From NCBI RefSeq assembly GCF_021028995.1, contig NZ_JAJJZG010000004.1, positions 62,001-126,000 of the forward strand: a DNA stretch of 64,000 nucleotides, read 5' to 3'. How positions within the stretch are numbered: position 1 is the first letter of the stretch; every line of letters begins with the position of its first letter. The notes beneath the pieces are model-generated. The model did not search any database, was not told the origin of the DNA, and worked only from the letters and a program-made list of their open reading frames with translations. The DNA comes from Halobacterium sp. KA-4. GTDB lineage: Archaea > Halobacteriota > Halobacteria > Halobacteriales > Halobacteriaceae. The translations under genes were made by a program, and so were the position numbers. This document shows, one piece after another, positions 8,109 through 15,929 of the stretch.

Positions 8109-9287
8109 ATGTCTAACGAGAATCTTTTCACAGACATGAGCAGCGTCTATAAGAATCGTTCCGTCCTTTCAGAGGACTATCAACCAGAGGCCATCCTCGA
8201 ACGAGAGGACGAGAAACAGGCCTACGGTGCTGCGCTTAGCCCAATTCTGAACGGAGGCAAGCCAAACAACATCTTCGTTTACGGGAACACAGGCGTTGGG
8301 AAAACCGCAGTCACGCGGTATATGTTTAGGCAACTAGACGATCGACTCAACGACGAGGACAAAGATTTCACCGTCGTCTGGCAAAACTGCCGTAACCAGA
8401 CAACGTCCTACCAAGTGGCCGTATCGCTCGTAAACGAACTAGCACCACGCGGCGAGGAAATCCCCGAGACAGGGTATGCTCCACCGCAGGTCTACAATAT
8501 GCTGTTCGACTTACTTGACGATGCCGGTGGAACAATCTTAGTTGTACTTGACGAAGTTGATGCCGTCGGTAGTGACGATGACTTGCTCTATGAACTCCCC
8601 CGTGCGCGAGCAGAAGGCAATCTCAAGGATGCTCATGTAGGTGTAGTTGGCATTAGCAACGACTACCAGTTCCGTGGCCAACTCTCCCCACAGGTGCAAG
8701 ACACACTCTGCGAGAAAGAAATCACGTTCCCTGCCTACGATGCAACTGAACTACAGACAATCCTAACTGCGAGAGCGAAGGCCGCATTCGATAATGACGC
8801 GTACGATGAGGCAATCATTCCACAGGCTGCTGCAATGGCAGCGAAAGACTCAGGAAGTGCGCGACAGGGACTGGACCTGCTGCGCGAGGCCGGCGATCTC
8901 GCTGCTGAGGAAGAACGTGTGATTGACGAAGAGACTGTTCGAGAAGCAGTGGACCGGCTGGAACGAACGAATGTACGGCGGTCAGTGCAAGACCTAACAA
9001 ATCATGCACGACTTGCACTCATTAGCACAACGTTAAAGACAGTAGAAGAAAAAGAACGTAGTAGGACGAAGAATATCTACGAGAAGTACGCGGTACTCGC
9101 AGAAGAGAATGGCGACGACCCGCTCGGATACCGGTCGTTCCAGAATCGCTTGAACGACCTCTCGATGATGGGATTTTTGGACCGTAGTACGGTCAACAAG
9201 GGCGAACGCGGCGGAAAGTCCTACACATATTCGGTCACGAATGATCCAGATGTAATTCTCGACGCAGTCAGCGAACTCAACTACTAG
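8109..9287 (+). CDS. Orc1/Cdc6-type replication initiator
   Basis: A 392-residue AAA+ ATPase that would bind the flanking origin boxes and load the MCM helicase. Walker A is GNTGVGKT at 59-66, Walker B is LDEVD at 147-151, and a C-terminal winged-helix domain (about 290-392) ends SYTYSVTNDPDVILDAVSELNY. I start it at the ATG at 8109; an in-frame TTG at 8085 would add eight residues. Codon use is visibly less GC-biased than in neighbouring genes. That is common for accessory orc genes acquired by transfer, so this may be a secondary origin rather than the main one. A number cannot be assigned to it within the orc family. Confidence 0.93.
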   Translation: MSNENLFTDMSSVYKNRSVLSEDYQPEAILEREDEKQAYGAALSPILNGGKPNNIFVYGNTGVGKTAVTRYMFRQLDDRLNDEDKDFTVVWQNCRNQTTSYQVAVSLVNELAPRGEEIPETGYAPPQVYNMLFDLLDDAGGTILVVLDEVDAVGSDDDLLYELPRARAEGNLKDAHVGVVGISNDYQFRGQLSPQVQDTLCEKEITFPAYDATELQTILTARAKAAFDNDAYDEAIIPQAAAMAAKDSGSARQGLDLLREAGDLAAEEERVIDEETVREAVDRLERTNVRRSVQDLTNHARLALISTTLKTVEEKERSRTKNIYEKYAVLAEENGDDPLGYRSFQNRLNDLSMMGFLDRSTVNKGERGGKSYTYSVTNDPDVILDAVSELNY

Positions 9288-9320
9288 CCGCAGATTATCG
9301 CCGCCACTACTTATCTGAGA

Positions 9321-9347
9321 AGACAGTCGAAAACTGGGGTGGAGGGG
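9321..9347 (-). repeat. Inverted origin recognition box-like repeat behind orc1/cdc6
   Basis: AGACAGTCGAAAACTGGGGT followed by GGAGGGG. Read on the minus strand this is CCCCTCCACCCCAGTTTTCG followed by ACTGTCT, differing from repeat 2 in the core by one base (C for G). It begins 34 bases after the orc stop and faces the other three copies. Confidence 0.65.
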
Positions 9348-9482
9348 TTACAGAGTCACGCTTTCTGTACACGAGACATCGGAAGTGTAATGCGCTCCTC
9401 GCGTGCTGGCGCACCGGGGAGTCGCTCGCCGTCGACCATCACGCGTGATTCGGGCGCGACGAGCAAAAAACGGCCGGTCCGG

Positions 9483-10250
9483 TCAGGGCTCGGGGACGAC
9501 TTCGACGTCGGTCTCGTGTTCGCGGGCATCTTCGAGCGCGTGCTTGGCGCCCATGCCGGCGTCGTGCGGGGAGACGCCGTACCCGACGCCGACGCGGACG
9601 TCGACGTCGGCGGTGTCGTGGACGTGCTCGATGGCCTCCTCGTAGTCGGCGGGCGTGAGGTCCGGGCAGACCGCGATGATGTTGTCGCCCCCGACGAAGA
9701 ACGAGAGGGAGTCGTGGGCGTCGTGCATGTGCTGCATGAGCGCGGCGTATCCCTGCTCGATGTGGACGAACGACGAGTATGCGTCGAGTTCGTCGGTGTA
9801 CGTGCCGGTGGCGTCGACGACGTCGAAGTGAGCGATCTGGATGTCGTCGTCGGTGCGCGTCTCTTCGTCGATGGGCTGGCCGAGGAGTGCTTCGCGGCGG
9901 TCGGCGTCCTGTGCGCTGCCCTGTTCTTGGAGGGCGGCGGTCGCCTCGACGAGTGCGTCGGCGGGCGACGAGCCGGTGCCGATGGAGAGGCTGACGGTGA
10001 CCGGGTAGCGGTTGCGGATGGACTCTTGGATCCGGGCGTGGTCTTCGAGGTCGAGTCCGTTGCTCACCGCGATCATGTTGTCGAAGCGCGTGAAGAAGAT
10101 GTAGCCGTCCCGCATCCCGAACGCCTGCGAGAGGTCGGCGTAGAGGCGGGACTGCATCGTCTGGAGGTCGACTTCGCGTCGCGGCGACGGCGTTACGGTC
10201 CACGGGCCGTAGTTGTCGAGTTGGACGAGAGTAACCTGCGTGTTCGTCAC
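9483..10250 (-). CDS. GTP cyclohydrolase III (archaeal type)
   Basis: A 255-residue enzyme that opens the guanine ring of GTP to a formylamino-pyrimidine nucleotide, the first step to riboflavin/F420-type flavins in archaea. It has the duplicated GGDEF-like fold of this family: QVTLVQLDNYGPWT at the start, FTRFDNMIAVSNGL in the first half, and FFVGGDNIIAVCPDL with VGVGYG in the second. I use the GTG at 10250. The long upstream in-frame extension is arginine-rich and runs into the divergent membrane-protein gene. Confidence 0.92.
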   Translation of the reverse strand: MTNTQVTLVQLDNYGPWTVTPSPRREVDLQTMQSRLYADLSQAFGMRDGYIFFTRFDNMIAVSNGLDLEDHARIQESIRNRYPVTVSLSIGTGSSPADALVEATAALQEQGSAQDADRREALLGQPIDEETRTDDDIQIAHFDVVDATGTYTDELDAYSSFVHIEQGYAALMQHMHDAHDSLSFFVGGDNIIAVCPDLTPADYEEAIEHVHDTADVDVRVGVGYGVSPHDAGMGAKHALEDAREHETDVEVVPEP

Positions 10251-10305
10251 GGTTACCGACACTCGGCCCCACGGAGGTATATCGGTTGTGGATTGCGTTC
10301 CAAAA

Positions 10306-11334
10306 ATGACGGGCGTCTGGGAGAGGGTCGCCTCCGGAGTGCGAATCGAAACCCCCAACCGCCGACTATGGATACACGGCAGCGTGCTCGGAACCCTCCG
10401 CCGTACCGGATTCGCCGCGCTGGCGCTCGCACCCGCGATCCTCCTCGCAGGCGCGGCCACAACGCGGACCTTCACTGGCAGCACGACGGCAGCCCGGACC
10501 GCCATCGTTCTCGCCGCCAGCGCTGCCGTCATGGCGGAACGCGACGCCCTCGACGCCGTCCGTCCCGCCGCCACGTTCCGCGTCCGCGATGCCGGCGTCA
10601 CCGTCGCCGCTACTGCGCTCGGTAGCGTCGCGACGTACGCGCTCAGCGTGCACGCCGACCTCGGCCCCGTGCTCGCCTCCGCAGGCGTCGGCCTCGTTGC
10701 CGGCCTCGCCGCGCCATCCATCGCCGTCGCCGTCTACTGCGGGTCGTTCGTCGGTATGGCGTCGCCTGCGCTCTTCCCCACGTCCGTCGGCGTCGCGACG
10801 GCCGGATTCGCTGCGGGCGTCGGCCTCGTCGCCGCCGATGGCGTCTTCGACGGCGTCGGTGGAAAACTCGGTACGCTCGCGTTCGCGGGCTGTCTCGCTG
10901 CCGCCGCCACGATGCCCGCCTCCTTCCCCTCAGGGACCACACTCCCCACCAGCACGCTTCTCGTAGCCGCGCCTGTCGCCGCCATGGCGGCCGTCGTGGC
11001 GTTCCACCTCCACACCGAACGCGGCCACAGCACGGTCGTCGCGTCCGCGCTCGTCGGCGTGTTTGCTGTCATGCTCCGTCCCGGATTCTCGCTCGTGACC
11101 AACGCGCCGCTCGCCACGGTCGCGTTCTGCGCGTCGTTCGTCGGTATGTCGGCGCCGCGACGCCTCCACAGCAATCGCGTCGTCGCCCTCGCGGGCGCAC
11201 TCGCGGCCGTCGTCTTCCTGCTTACGTCGCCCGTGTTCGGCGGCGCTGGCGGCAAACTTGGCACGACTGCATTTGTCGCGTGCACGGCCGTCGTCGGCGT
11301 CGGCGAAGTCCAAGACCGCCTTCTGACCGATTAG
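10306..11334 (+). CDS. Polytopic membrane protein, unknown function
   Basis: A 342-residue protein with about ten hydrophobic helices rich in Ala, Val and Gly. Two internal segments resemble each other: VYCGSFVGMASPALFPTS near 145 and VAFCASFVGMSAPRRLHS near 275. Each is followed by a glycine loop (DGVGGKLGTLAFAGC and GGAGGKLGTTAFVAC). This points to an internal duplication, as in many transporters. It is divergent from the GTP cyclohydrolase gene, 55 bases apart. I do not recognise the family. The ATG at 10306 is chosen over an upstream one that overlaps the neighbour. Confidence 0.7.
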   Translation: MTGVWERVASGVRIETPNRRLWIHGSVLGTLRRTGFAALALAPAILLAGAATTRTFTGSTTAARTAIVLAASAAVMAERDALDAVRPAATFRVRDAGVTVAATALGSVATYALSVHADLGPVLASAGVGLVAGLAAPSIAVAVYCGSFVGMASPALFPTSVGVATAGFAAGVGLVAADGVFDGVGGKLGTLAFAGCLAAAATMPASFPSGTTLPTSTLLVAAPVAAMAAVVAFHLHTERGHSTVVASALVGVFAVMLRPGFSLVTNAPLATVAFCASFVGMSAPRRLHSNRVVALAGALAAVVFLLTSPVFGGAGGKLGTTAFVACTAVVGVGEVQDRLLTD

Positions 11335-11383
11335 CTGTCGTTCGGCCACAAGCCTCGACATCCACCCCTCCAAACGGCCACGT

Positions 11384-11518
11384 ATGCCAGAGTGTCCCGA
11401 CTGCGGCGGCGAACTCGTCGTCTCGGCCGACAACAGCGACTCCCGCGGCACGACCAACGTGTACGAGTGCAACAATTGCAACGAGCTATTCGACGTCGAG
11501 GAAATCGAAGCCGACTGA
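11384..11518 (+). CDS. Zinc-ribbon mini-protein
   Basis: A 44-residue protein, MPECPDCGGELVVSADNSDS ... VYECNNCNELFDVEEIEAD. It has two CxxC knuckles (C4/C7 and C29/C32), enough to bind one zinc ion. The strongly acidic tail is typical of haloarchaeal mini-proteins. It follows the membrane-protein gene by 49 bases. The function of such proteins is mostly unknown; nucleic-acid binding or protein contact is inferred from the fold only. Confidence 0.75.
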   Translation: MPECPDCGGELVVSADNSDSRGTTNVYECNNCNELFDVEEIEAD

Positions 11519-11696
11519 GTTTCGAAGTATACCGTTCTGTTCCCGAATTCGCCCGTTCGAATTCGATGTTCCAGCGATAGTGTTCTCGTCGACCAGCCAG
11601 CGGTGAACACTGGCGTGGTTCGAGGATGTGGCTTTTGACGGTGGCCGTCGACCCATAACGCTACTATGCCAGGGCCGAAACTCACGCCCAACCACG

Positions 11697-12278
11697 ATGA
11701 CGTCCGGGACGCCGACGCTGGAGACGGACTTCTACGCGGTCGACCGAGATGTCTCCGTCCCGGAGTTTCTCGCGGTCGCGAAAGTGTATGCCCGGGACGT
11801 CGTCGACGCCTACGACCTTGCGGTGACCGTGAGCGCGCTGGAGTGGGAGGTCAGCAAGCGCGCGAAGCGCCGCGCCGGCGCTGTCAAATACTACGGCGAG
11901 CACCCCGAAACCGTATCGCTGACTTGGGAGTACTTCCAGGAGCACGGCTGGGGTGCCACTGCGGACGTAATTCGCCACGAATTGATTCACGTGCACCTGC
12001 TGAACGAAGCTGGCGACGCCAGCCATGGCGACGCGTTCCGCGAGCTAGCGACCGAACTCCAAACGTCGGTGACCTGTGAACGGTTTGCCGATCCGAATTG
12101 GTGGGTTGTGTGTGAGTCCTGTGGGAGTGAGATGGCGCGCTACCGGAAGTCGAAGCTCGTGAAAAACCCTGGCGAGTATCGCTGTGGTGGGTGTGGTGGC
12201 GCGCTCACGTCGATGAACGCTGAATCTCGGGCCTCCGACAGTCGCACCCCCCGCAATCATAATACATCCCGGGAGTAA
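11697..12278 (+). CDS. SprT-like zinc metalloprotease-fold protein
   Basis: A 193-residue protein with the SprT-type active-site helix HELIH at 94-98 and a further His-Gly (ASHG, 108-111) as the third ligand. A C-terminal zinc ribbon follows, with CESC and CGGC pairs. In eukaryotes the related Spartan protease removes DNA-protein crosslinks; the archaeal role is unproven. The last 20 residues are polar and poorly ordered. It is 9 bases upstream of a lipoprotein gene on the same strand. The ATG at 11697 is preferred because upstream in-frame sequence is not coding-like. Confidence 0.85.
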   Translation: MTSGTPTLETDFYAVDRDVSVPEFLAVAKVYARDVVDAYDLAVTVSALEWEVSKRAKRRAGAVKYYGEHPETVSLTWEYFQEHGWGATADVIRHELIHVHLLNEAGDASHGDAFRELATELQTSVTCERFADPNWWVVCESCGSEMARYRKSKLVKNPGEYRCGGCGGALTSMNAESRASDSRTPRNHNTSRE

Positions 12279-12287
12279 GGTGGTGTT

Positions 12288-13904
12288 ATGGGTTCGTGGA
12301 GTGGGTTCGTGCAGCGAGTTCGTTGCGAGGACTGGCAGGTCGCTGTAGTCACGGTTATCGCGGTTGTCGTGACCGTGGCGCTGGCGGGCTGTCTCGGGTT
12401 TGGCGGGGGGAGTAGTCAGTCAGTATCGGACGTACAGGTTGCATCGGCTGAGGGCGATGGAGTGGCTGTGGCGTTTAACTACTCGGTGACTGCTAACACA
12501 ACTGCCGTATTTGAAGCCCCGAATGGAACCGTTCTCATGGAGCAGCGTCTCTCACCGGATAGCGCGCGCAGTACGCTGTCTCTTGGGGGGCTACAGCCTG
12601 GCGAGTATGAGCTCGTTCTCCGCCAGGGGGACAAAACAATCGCGTCACGGACCACGACCTTTGCGGGTGCTGACCCGGAGATCACGGCTGTCAGCCCAAA
12701 TTGGTCCGGGAATACCCTGGAATCCGTCGTCGTGACCGTCCAGAACAACGGTGACCTTCCAACGTATATTCGGAATGCGACAGTTTCGGTTCGTGGAACG
12801 GCAGTTACACAGTCGTTCTCACAGCCGGTTCCAGCGAACGAGTCACGGCAATTCAACGTCTCAACGACCGATAGTGAGCCGCTGACAATAACGGACGCTG
12901 GGACAGTTAACGGCTCTGTTGAGGTACAGACTACTCACGGGCCGCTTACGGGTGCGTTCCAAAGAACGTTCCACGGGGCGAATCTCACGTTCACGACGGT
13001 AAATGAGACGTGGAATGGGAGTCGGCTGGAGCAGGTTACAGTCTCCGTCCAGAACGACGGCGACCTCCCAACGACCGCCAACGTGACCATTCAGCGTGCC
13101 GGAGAACAACTAGCGCCTGTGGGTACTAAGCAAATCCCTGCCGGATGGACGAAATCGTTTGAAACCACGACAGCCAACCCAATCTACGCTGCTGACTTTG
13201 GTGAAACAACCTCCTTTGTTGTCGCTGCCAACGCTTCGACGCACCGGATAACCCGAGACGTTACACGGGACATCCCCCCTGCAGAGATTTCGATCGAATC
13301 GATGACGCCAGTGTGGGAAAAAGGCCAGCTGGCGGCCGTTGAATTTAACGCGACGAATGCGGAGCACGTCGCAGTTGACACGGAGGCGCACATATCGCTT
13401 ACTGGAACCTCCGTGACGACGTCGTCGTTCTCGCTGCCCGCGTCTTCGACGAAACAGTACACTATCGGTGGTGAGGACACCACAGACGCGCTCTTCACGC
13501 CAACAACCCGCGGTACCAAGGACGTGAAACTGACGCTCACCGGCGGCGGCACGTCAGACTCCACGACAGCCGCAACGGTGTTTGATGGACGAATCACCTC
13601 GATTTCAGCGACGTTTGCTTCGAGCTACGACGACGATACTGCACAGATGAGTGCCGTGAACTTCGACGTACAGAACACTGGCTACATCCCGATCGGCTAC
13701 GACTCAGCCGAAATTACCATCGACGGGACAACCCGAACTGACTTTCTCGTGTATGAACACGGATTAGCACGCGATGATTCGACATCCGAGCATCTCTCGA
13801 CAGATCTCACAGTTTCGAGTGGAATGCACGAGCTCACGATTCGATTGATAAACGACGGCGAAACCGTCTTAGTCGAATCCGCAACGGTCGTCACGACCGG
13901 CTGA
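12288..13904 (+). CDS. Surface lipoprotein with repeated CARDB-like beta domains
   Basis: A 538-residue exported protein. The N-terminus has a long hydrophobic helix ending in the lipobox LAGC (C35), so it should be lipid-anchored outside the membrane. The rest reads as five or so immunoglobulin-like domains of about 95 residues. Comparable starts are AVSPNWSGNTLESVVVTVQN, TVNETWNGSRLEQVTVSVQN, ESMTPVWEKGQLAAVEFNAT and the last unit beginning ISATFASSYDDDTAQMSAVN. Each is followed by an N-G-D-L-P or similar turn. Many N-x-S/T sites would allow glycosylation. The ligand or partner is unknown. The Thr/Ser-rich composition is normal for haloarchaeal cell-surface proteins. Confidence 0.85.
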   Translation: MGSWSGFVQRVRCEDWQVAVVTVIAVVVTVALAGCLGFGGGSSQSVSDVQVASAEGDGVAVAFNYSVTANTTAVFEAPNGTVLMEQRLSPDSARSTLSLGGLQPGEYELVLRQGDKTIASRTTTFAGADPEITAVSPNWSGNTLESVVVTVQNNGDLPTYIRNATVSVRGTAVTQSFSQPVPANESRQFNVSTTDSEPLTITDAGTVNGSVEVQTTHGPLTGAFQRTFHGANLTFTTVNETWNGSRLEQVTVSVQNDGDLPTTANVTIQRAGEQLAPVGTKQIPAGWTKSFETTTANPIYAADFGETTSFVVAANASTHRITRDVTRDIPPAEISIESMTPVWEKGQLAAVEFNATNAEHVAVDTEAHISLTGTSVTTSSFSLPASSTKQYTIGGEDTTDALFTPTTRGTKDVKLTLTGGGTSDSTTAATVFDGRITSISATFASSYDDDTAQMSAVNFDVQNTGYIPIGYDSAEITIDGTTRTDFLVYEHGLARDDSTSEHLSTDLTVSSGMHELTIRLINDGETVLVESATVVTTG

Positions 13905-13987
13905 GTAGCGGAACGAACATCACTCGAATCGAGCACTCTCAGGCTTGATGATTTTGTGGCTGTGGACTGTGTCGTGTGGCGGACGCG

Positions 13988-14550
13988 CTTCCTCCCACCC
14001 CTGAAGGGGTGGGCTTCCGTGCTGCTACCGCTGTGAGGGATCTACGCTGGTTCTTTGCCCTATCTTCTACAAGGAGAGAATCCCCGTCGTTTACGGTGTT
14101 GACGAGACGCGTTGGGTCTCGTTCGCACACCAGAACGCAAAGCGTTCTGGGGACGGGCGTGGATCCAACAACGCCGACACAAACCTCGTTCAGCAGCAAT
14201 ACGGATATTTACGTAGAATCGTATCGTAGAGTGACATACACCGAGGCGGTCACACCGCCCACTCAAATGCACAATATCGGGACTCCGAGGCCCAAAACGT
14301 TTGAGACACCCTCTCGAAGGGCTGTGGTGTCTCGGTCAGAAGATAACTCCGAGTCCCCTCTGGAGATAGGAGTAACGGCGGTGTGGCCCCGTCCTCAGAA
14401 CGCTTCGCGTTCTGATGGGCTGCGCAAGAGCCCTGCTCTTGCGAACGCCATCGGCCTGTCTTGTCGATAGGTCGCAAACCAGCAAATAGTCCAACTCAGC
14501 GGTGCGGTGCCGTGGGGCGCCTCGCCGTTTACCGCGAGGAGGAGGTCACC
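13988..14550. repeat. Hairpin-rich non-coding element, copy A (IS200/IS605-like ends)
   Basis: There is no credible gene from 13905 to 14595. From about 14070 to 14550 the sequence aligns base for base with 49099-49465 (copy B). Shared blocks include GAGAGAATCCC, ACTCCGAGTCCCCT, ATAGGAGTAACGGCGGTGTG (14387 region), TCTCGAAGGGCTGTGGTGTC and CATCGGCCTGTC, ending in GGTCACC. Copy A carries extra perfect hairpins that copy B lacks, at 14102-14122, 14130-14150, 14395-14415 and 14423-14443. A C-rich hairpin (CCCACCCCTGAAGGGGTGGG, about 13994-14013), like the subterminal palindromes of haloarchaeal TnpB elements, lies at its left. I read it as a non-autonomous relative of an IS200/IS605 element; a structured RNA is also possible. 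Confidence 0.65.
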
Positions 14551-14595
14551 CCGGCGACCAAGGGCTTATTGTGCCGGCCGGCATACCACGATGTA

Positions 14596-14763
14596 ATGGC
14601 TACCAACGACGAAGGTAGCGTTCACGAGCCCGATGAGGGTGATATGCTTCCGGATGAAGCGGCAGTGCTCCCTGAGCGAGGCGAACGCCTCGACGAGACT
14701 GATGAGGACGATTTACTCACGACTGAGGAAGCTGCCGACCGTCTTGGCATCGATCTGGACTAA
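14596..14763 (+). CDS. Antitoxin of a RelE-type pair
   Basis: A 55-residue very acidic protein (MATNDEGSVHEPDEGDM ... LLTTEEAADRLGIDLD). The C-terminal part looks like a short helix-turn-helix segment. It ends five bases before the toxin gene, the usual toxin-antitoxin layout, and would neutralise the toxin by binding it. No cleaved DNA-binding domain of the Phd or RHH type can be seen, so autoregulation is uncertain. A longer reading from 14461 would run into repeat copy A. Confidence 0.7.
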   Translation: MATNDEGSVHEPDEGDMLPDEAAVLPERGERLDETDEDDLLTTEEAADRLGIDLD

Positions 14764-14768
14764 AAGGC

Positions 14769-15104
14769 GTGCCGGAGGCTCCAGACGCACTTCGCATTCT
14801 CCCCGCCGTCATCGAGGACGACCTCGCTTCCATTCAAGCTCACAACCCTGACCACGCAGAGCGGATTCTCCAGAAAATCAACGACTGGGAAGACAAGATT
14901 CAGTGGGGGCGAGTGCCCCAAGAGCATCTTACGTATCTCGCTGGCTCTGCTGAGTACAACTTTTACCGGGAGCGTGTTGGAAACAGCGGCTATCGCGTCG
15001 TGTATGAAATCAGTGATGGGCTGATGGCTGCCGTTGCCGTGTTCCCGAAAGACGACAACGCCTACGATTTAGACGAGTTCGCTCGCCGCACCGACCGCGC
15101 TTGA
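14769..15104 (+). CDS. RelE/ParE-superfamily toxin
   Basis: A 111-residue protein starting at a GTG five bases after the antitoxin stop. The fold pattern of RelE toxins is visible: two N-terminal helices (LASIQAHNPDHAERILQKI), then strands LAGSAEYNFYRERVGNSGYR and VVYEISDGLMAAVAVFPKDD. RelE members cut mRNA on the ribosome. Candidate catalytic residues are the Tyr/Arg in YRERVGNSGYR. The pair sits directly beside a mobile-element-like repeat, consistent with recent arrival. Confidence 0.8.
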   Translation: MPEAPDALRILPAVIEDDLASIQAHNPDHAERILQKINDWEDKIQWGRVPQEHLTYLAGSAEYNFYRERVGNSGYRVVYEISDGLMAAVAVFPKDDNAYDLDEFARRTDRA

Positions 15105-15248
15105 CAGCTGCCGTCTTGGCAGTTAGTATCCGGGCGTCTGGACATCACACGCCGTCGCTTACGGTACCGTCGACTGGCGAATAGCGTTGGTAGGTACAGA
15201 GAATTGTCCTATCGAATAGTTCATGTTGGATGGCTGTAGAGTCATCGT

Positions 15249-15419
15249 ATGTCCGACCGGACCGACCGTTTACTCGCCCTCCACGTGATATTGATGGCGT
15301 TGCTTGTCGTTTCACAGACGACCGTCGTTCCACGAAACCAGACTTTGGGTTCGATTGGCGTGCTATTCGGAGCGATTGCCATTGTGTTCGCGCTCGCGGA
15401 GCTCAAAAACGCGTCCTGA
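15249..15419 (+). CDS. Small membrane protein, unknown function
   Basis: A 56-residue protein, MSDRTDRLLALHVILMALLV ... FGAIAIVFALAELKNAS, with two hydrophobic helices separated by VPRNQTLGS. It lies 66 bases upstream of another small membrane protein on the same strand. The length, hydrophobicity and charge distribution look real, but no family is recognised. Confidence 0.45.
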   Translation: MSDRTDRLLALHVILMALLVVSQTTVVPRNQTLGSIGVLFGAIAIVFALAELKNAS

Positions 15420-15484
15420 ATTCAGTCGTCGGAAACAACAGGCCTGGCAACAGATTTATCGTTTCGCCAATCGCCGCTTCTGCT

Positions 15485-15679
15485 ATGGGAAGCCCGTTGA
15501 GCAATACCCTCCACACTCAACAGTTTCAAGATGCCCTGTTCATACTCGGTGGTATCGGTGGATTCCTCTTCATTACCGGGTTCACGGGGTACGGCAACTT
15601 CGCAACGACCCTCCCCGGAGTAATATTACTCGCGCTGACCGGATACCTCGGATTTCGGTTGAGTCGGTCGATGAATTAG
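15485..15679 (+). CDS. Small membrane protein, unknown function
   Basis: A 64-residue protein, MGSPLSNTLHTQQFQDALFI ... GVILLALTGYLGFRLSRSMN. It has two hydrophobic helices around a Gly-rich turn (ITGFTGYGNFATTL). The upstream in-frame extension to 15230 is not protein-like. It may form a pair with the preceding small gene. The 250 bases between it and the tRNA show nothing I can assign. Confidence 0.45.
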   Translation: MGSPLSNTLHTQQFQDALFILGGIGGFLFITGFTGYGNFATTLPGVILLALTGYLGFRLSRSMN

Positions 15680-15929
15680 CATCTCTACTAATCTCCTATT
15701 TCGTTCATCAAGTCACACCTCAATAACGCCGGCGAGCGGCAAGCATGGCCAGTCAATAGCCTCTCCAGCAGCACCTGCCGGTACTTCTTTGAAGACAGGC
15801 ATCACATATCTCATCGCCTGATAGCGACGACCACCATCCGATAGTTGGTTCAATTAAAGACTGCAAATTCGGAGTTACGTAAAACAAACCCGCCGCTATA
15901 CGGGGATTATTGGTCGGAAGATGAAGTAA

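Noticed and set aside
11486-11695. Minus-strand frame with a possible transposase-like stretch (ASVHRWLVDEN)
   Set aside because: It is too short and overlaps the zinc-ribbon gene; no inverted repeats or catalytic residues could be found.
13905-13987. A small gene directly behind the surface lipoprotein
   Set aside because: No start codon or coding pattern; the sequence leads into the repeat element.
14102-14443. CRISPR array
   Set aside because: The repeated hairpins have no constant repeat-spacer spacing and there are no cas genes in the window.
14070-14550. Repeat copies A and B as RNase P RNA or SRP RNA
   Set aside because: The conserved core sequences of those RNAs (for example GAGGAAAGTCC of RNase P) are absent, and two copies would be unusual.
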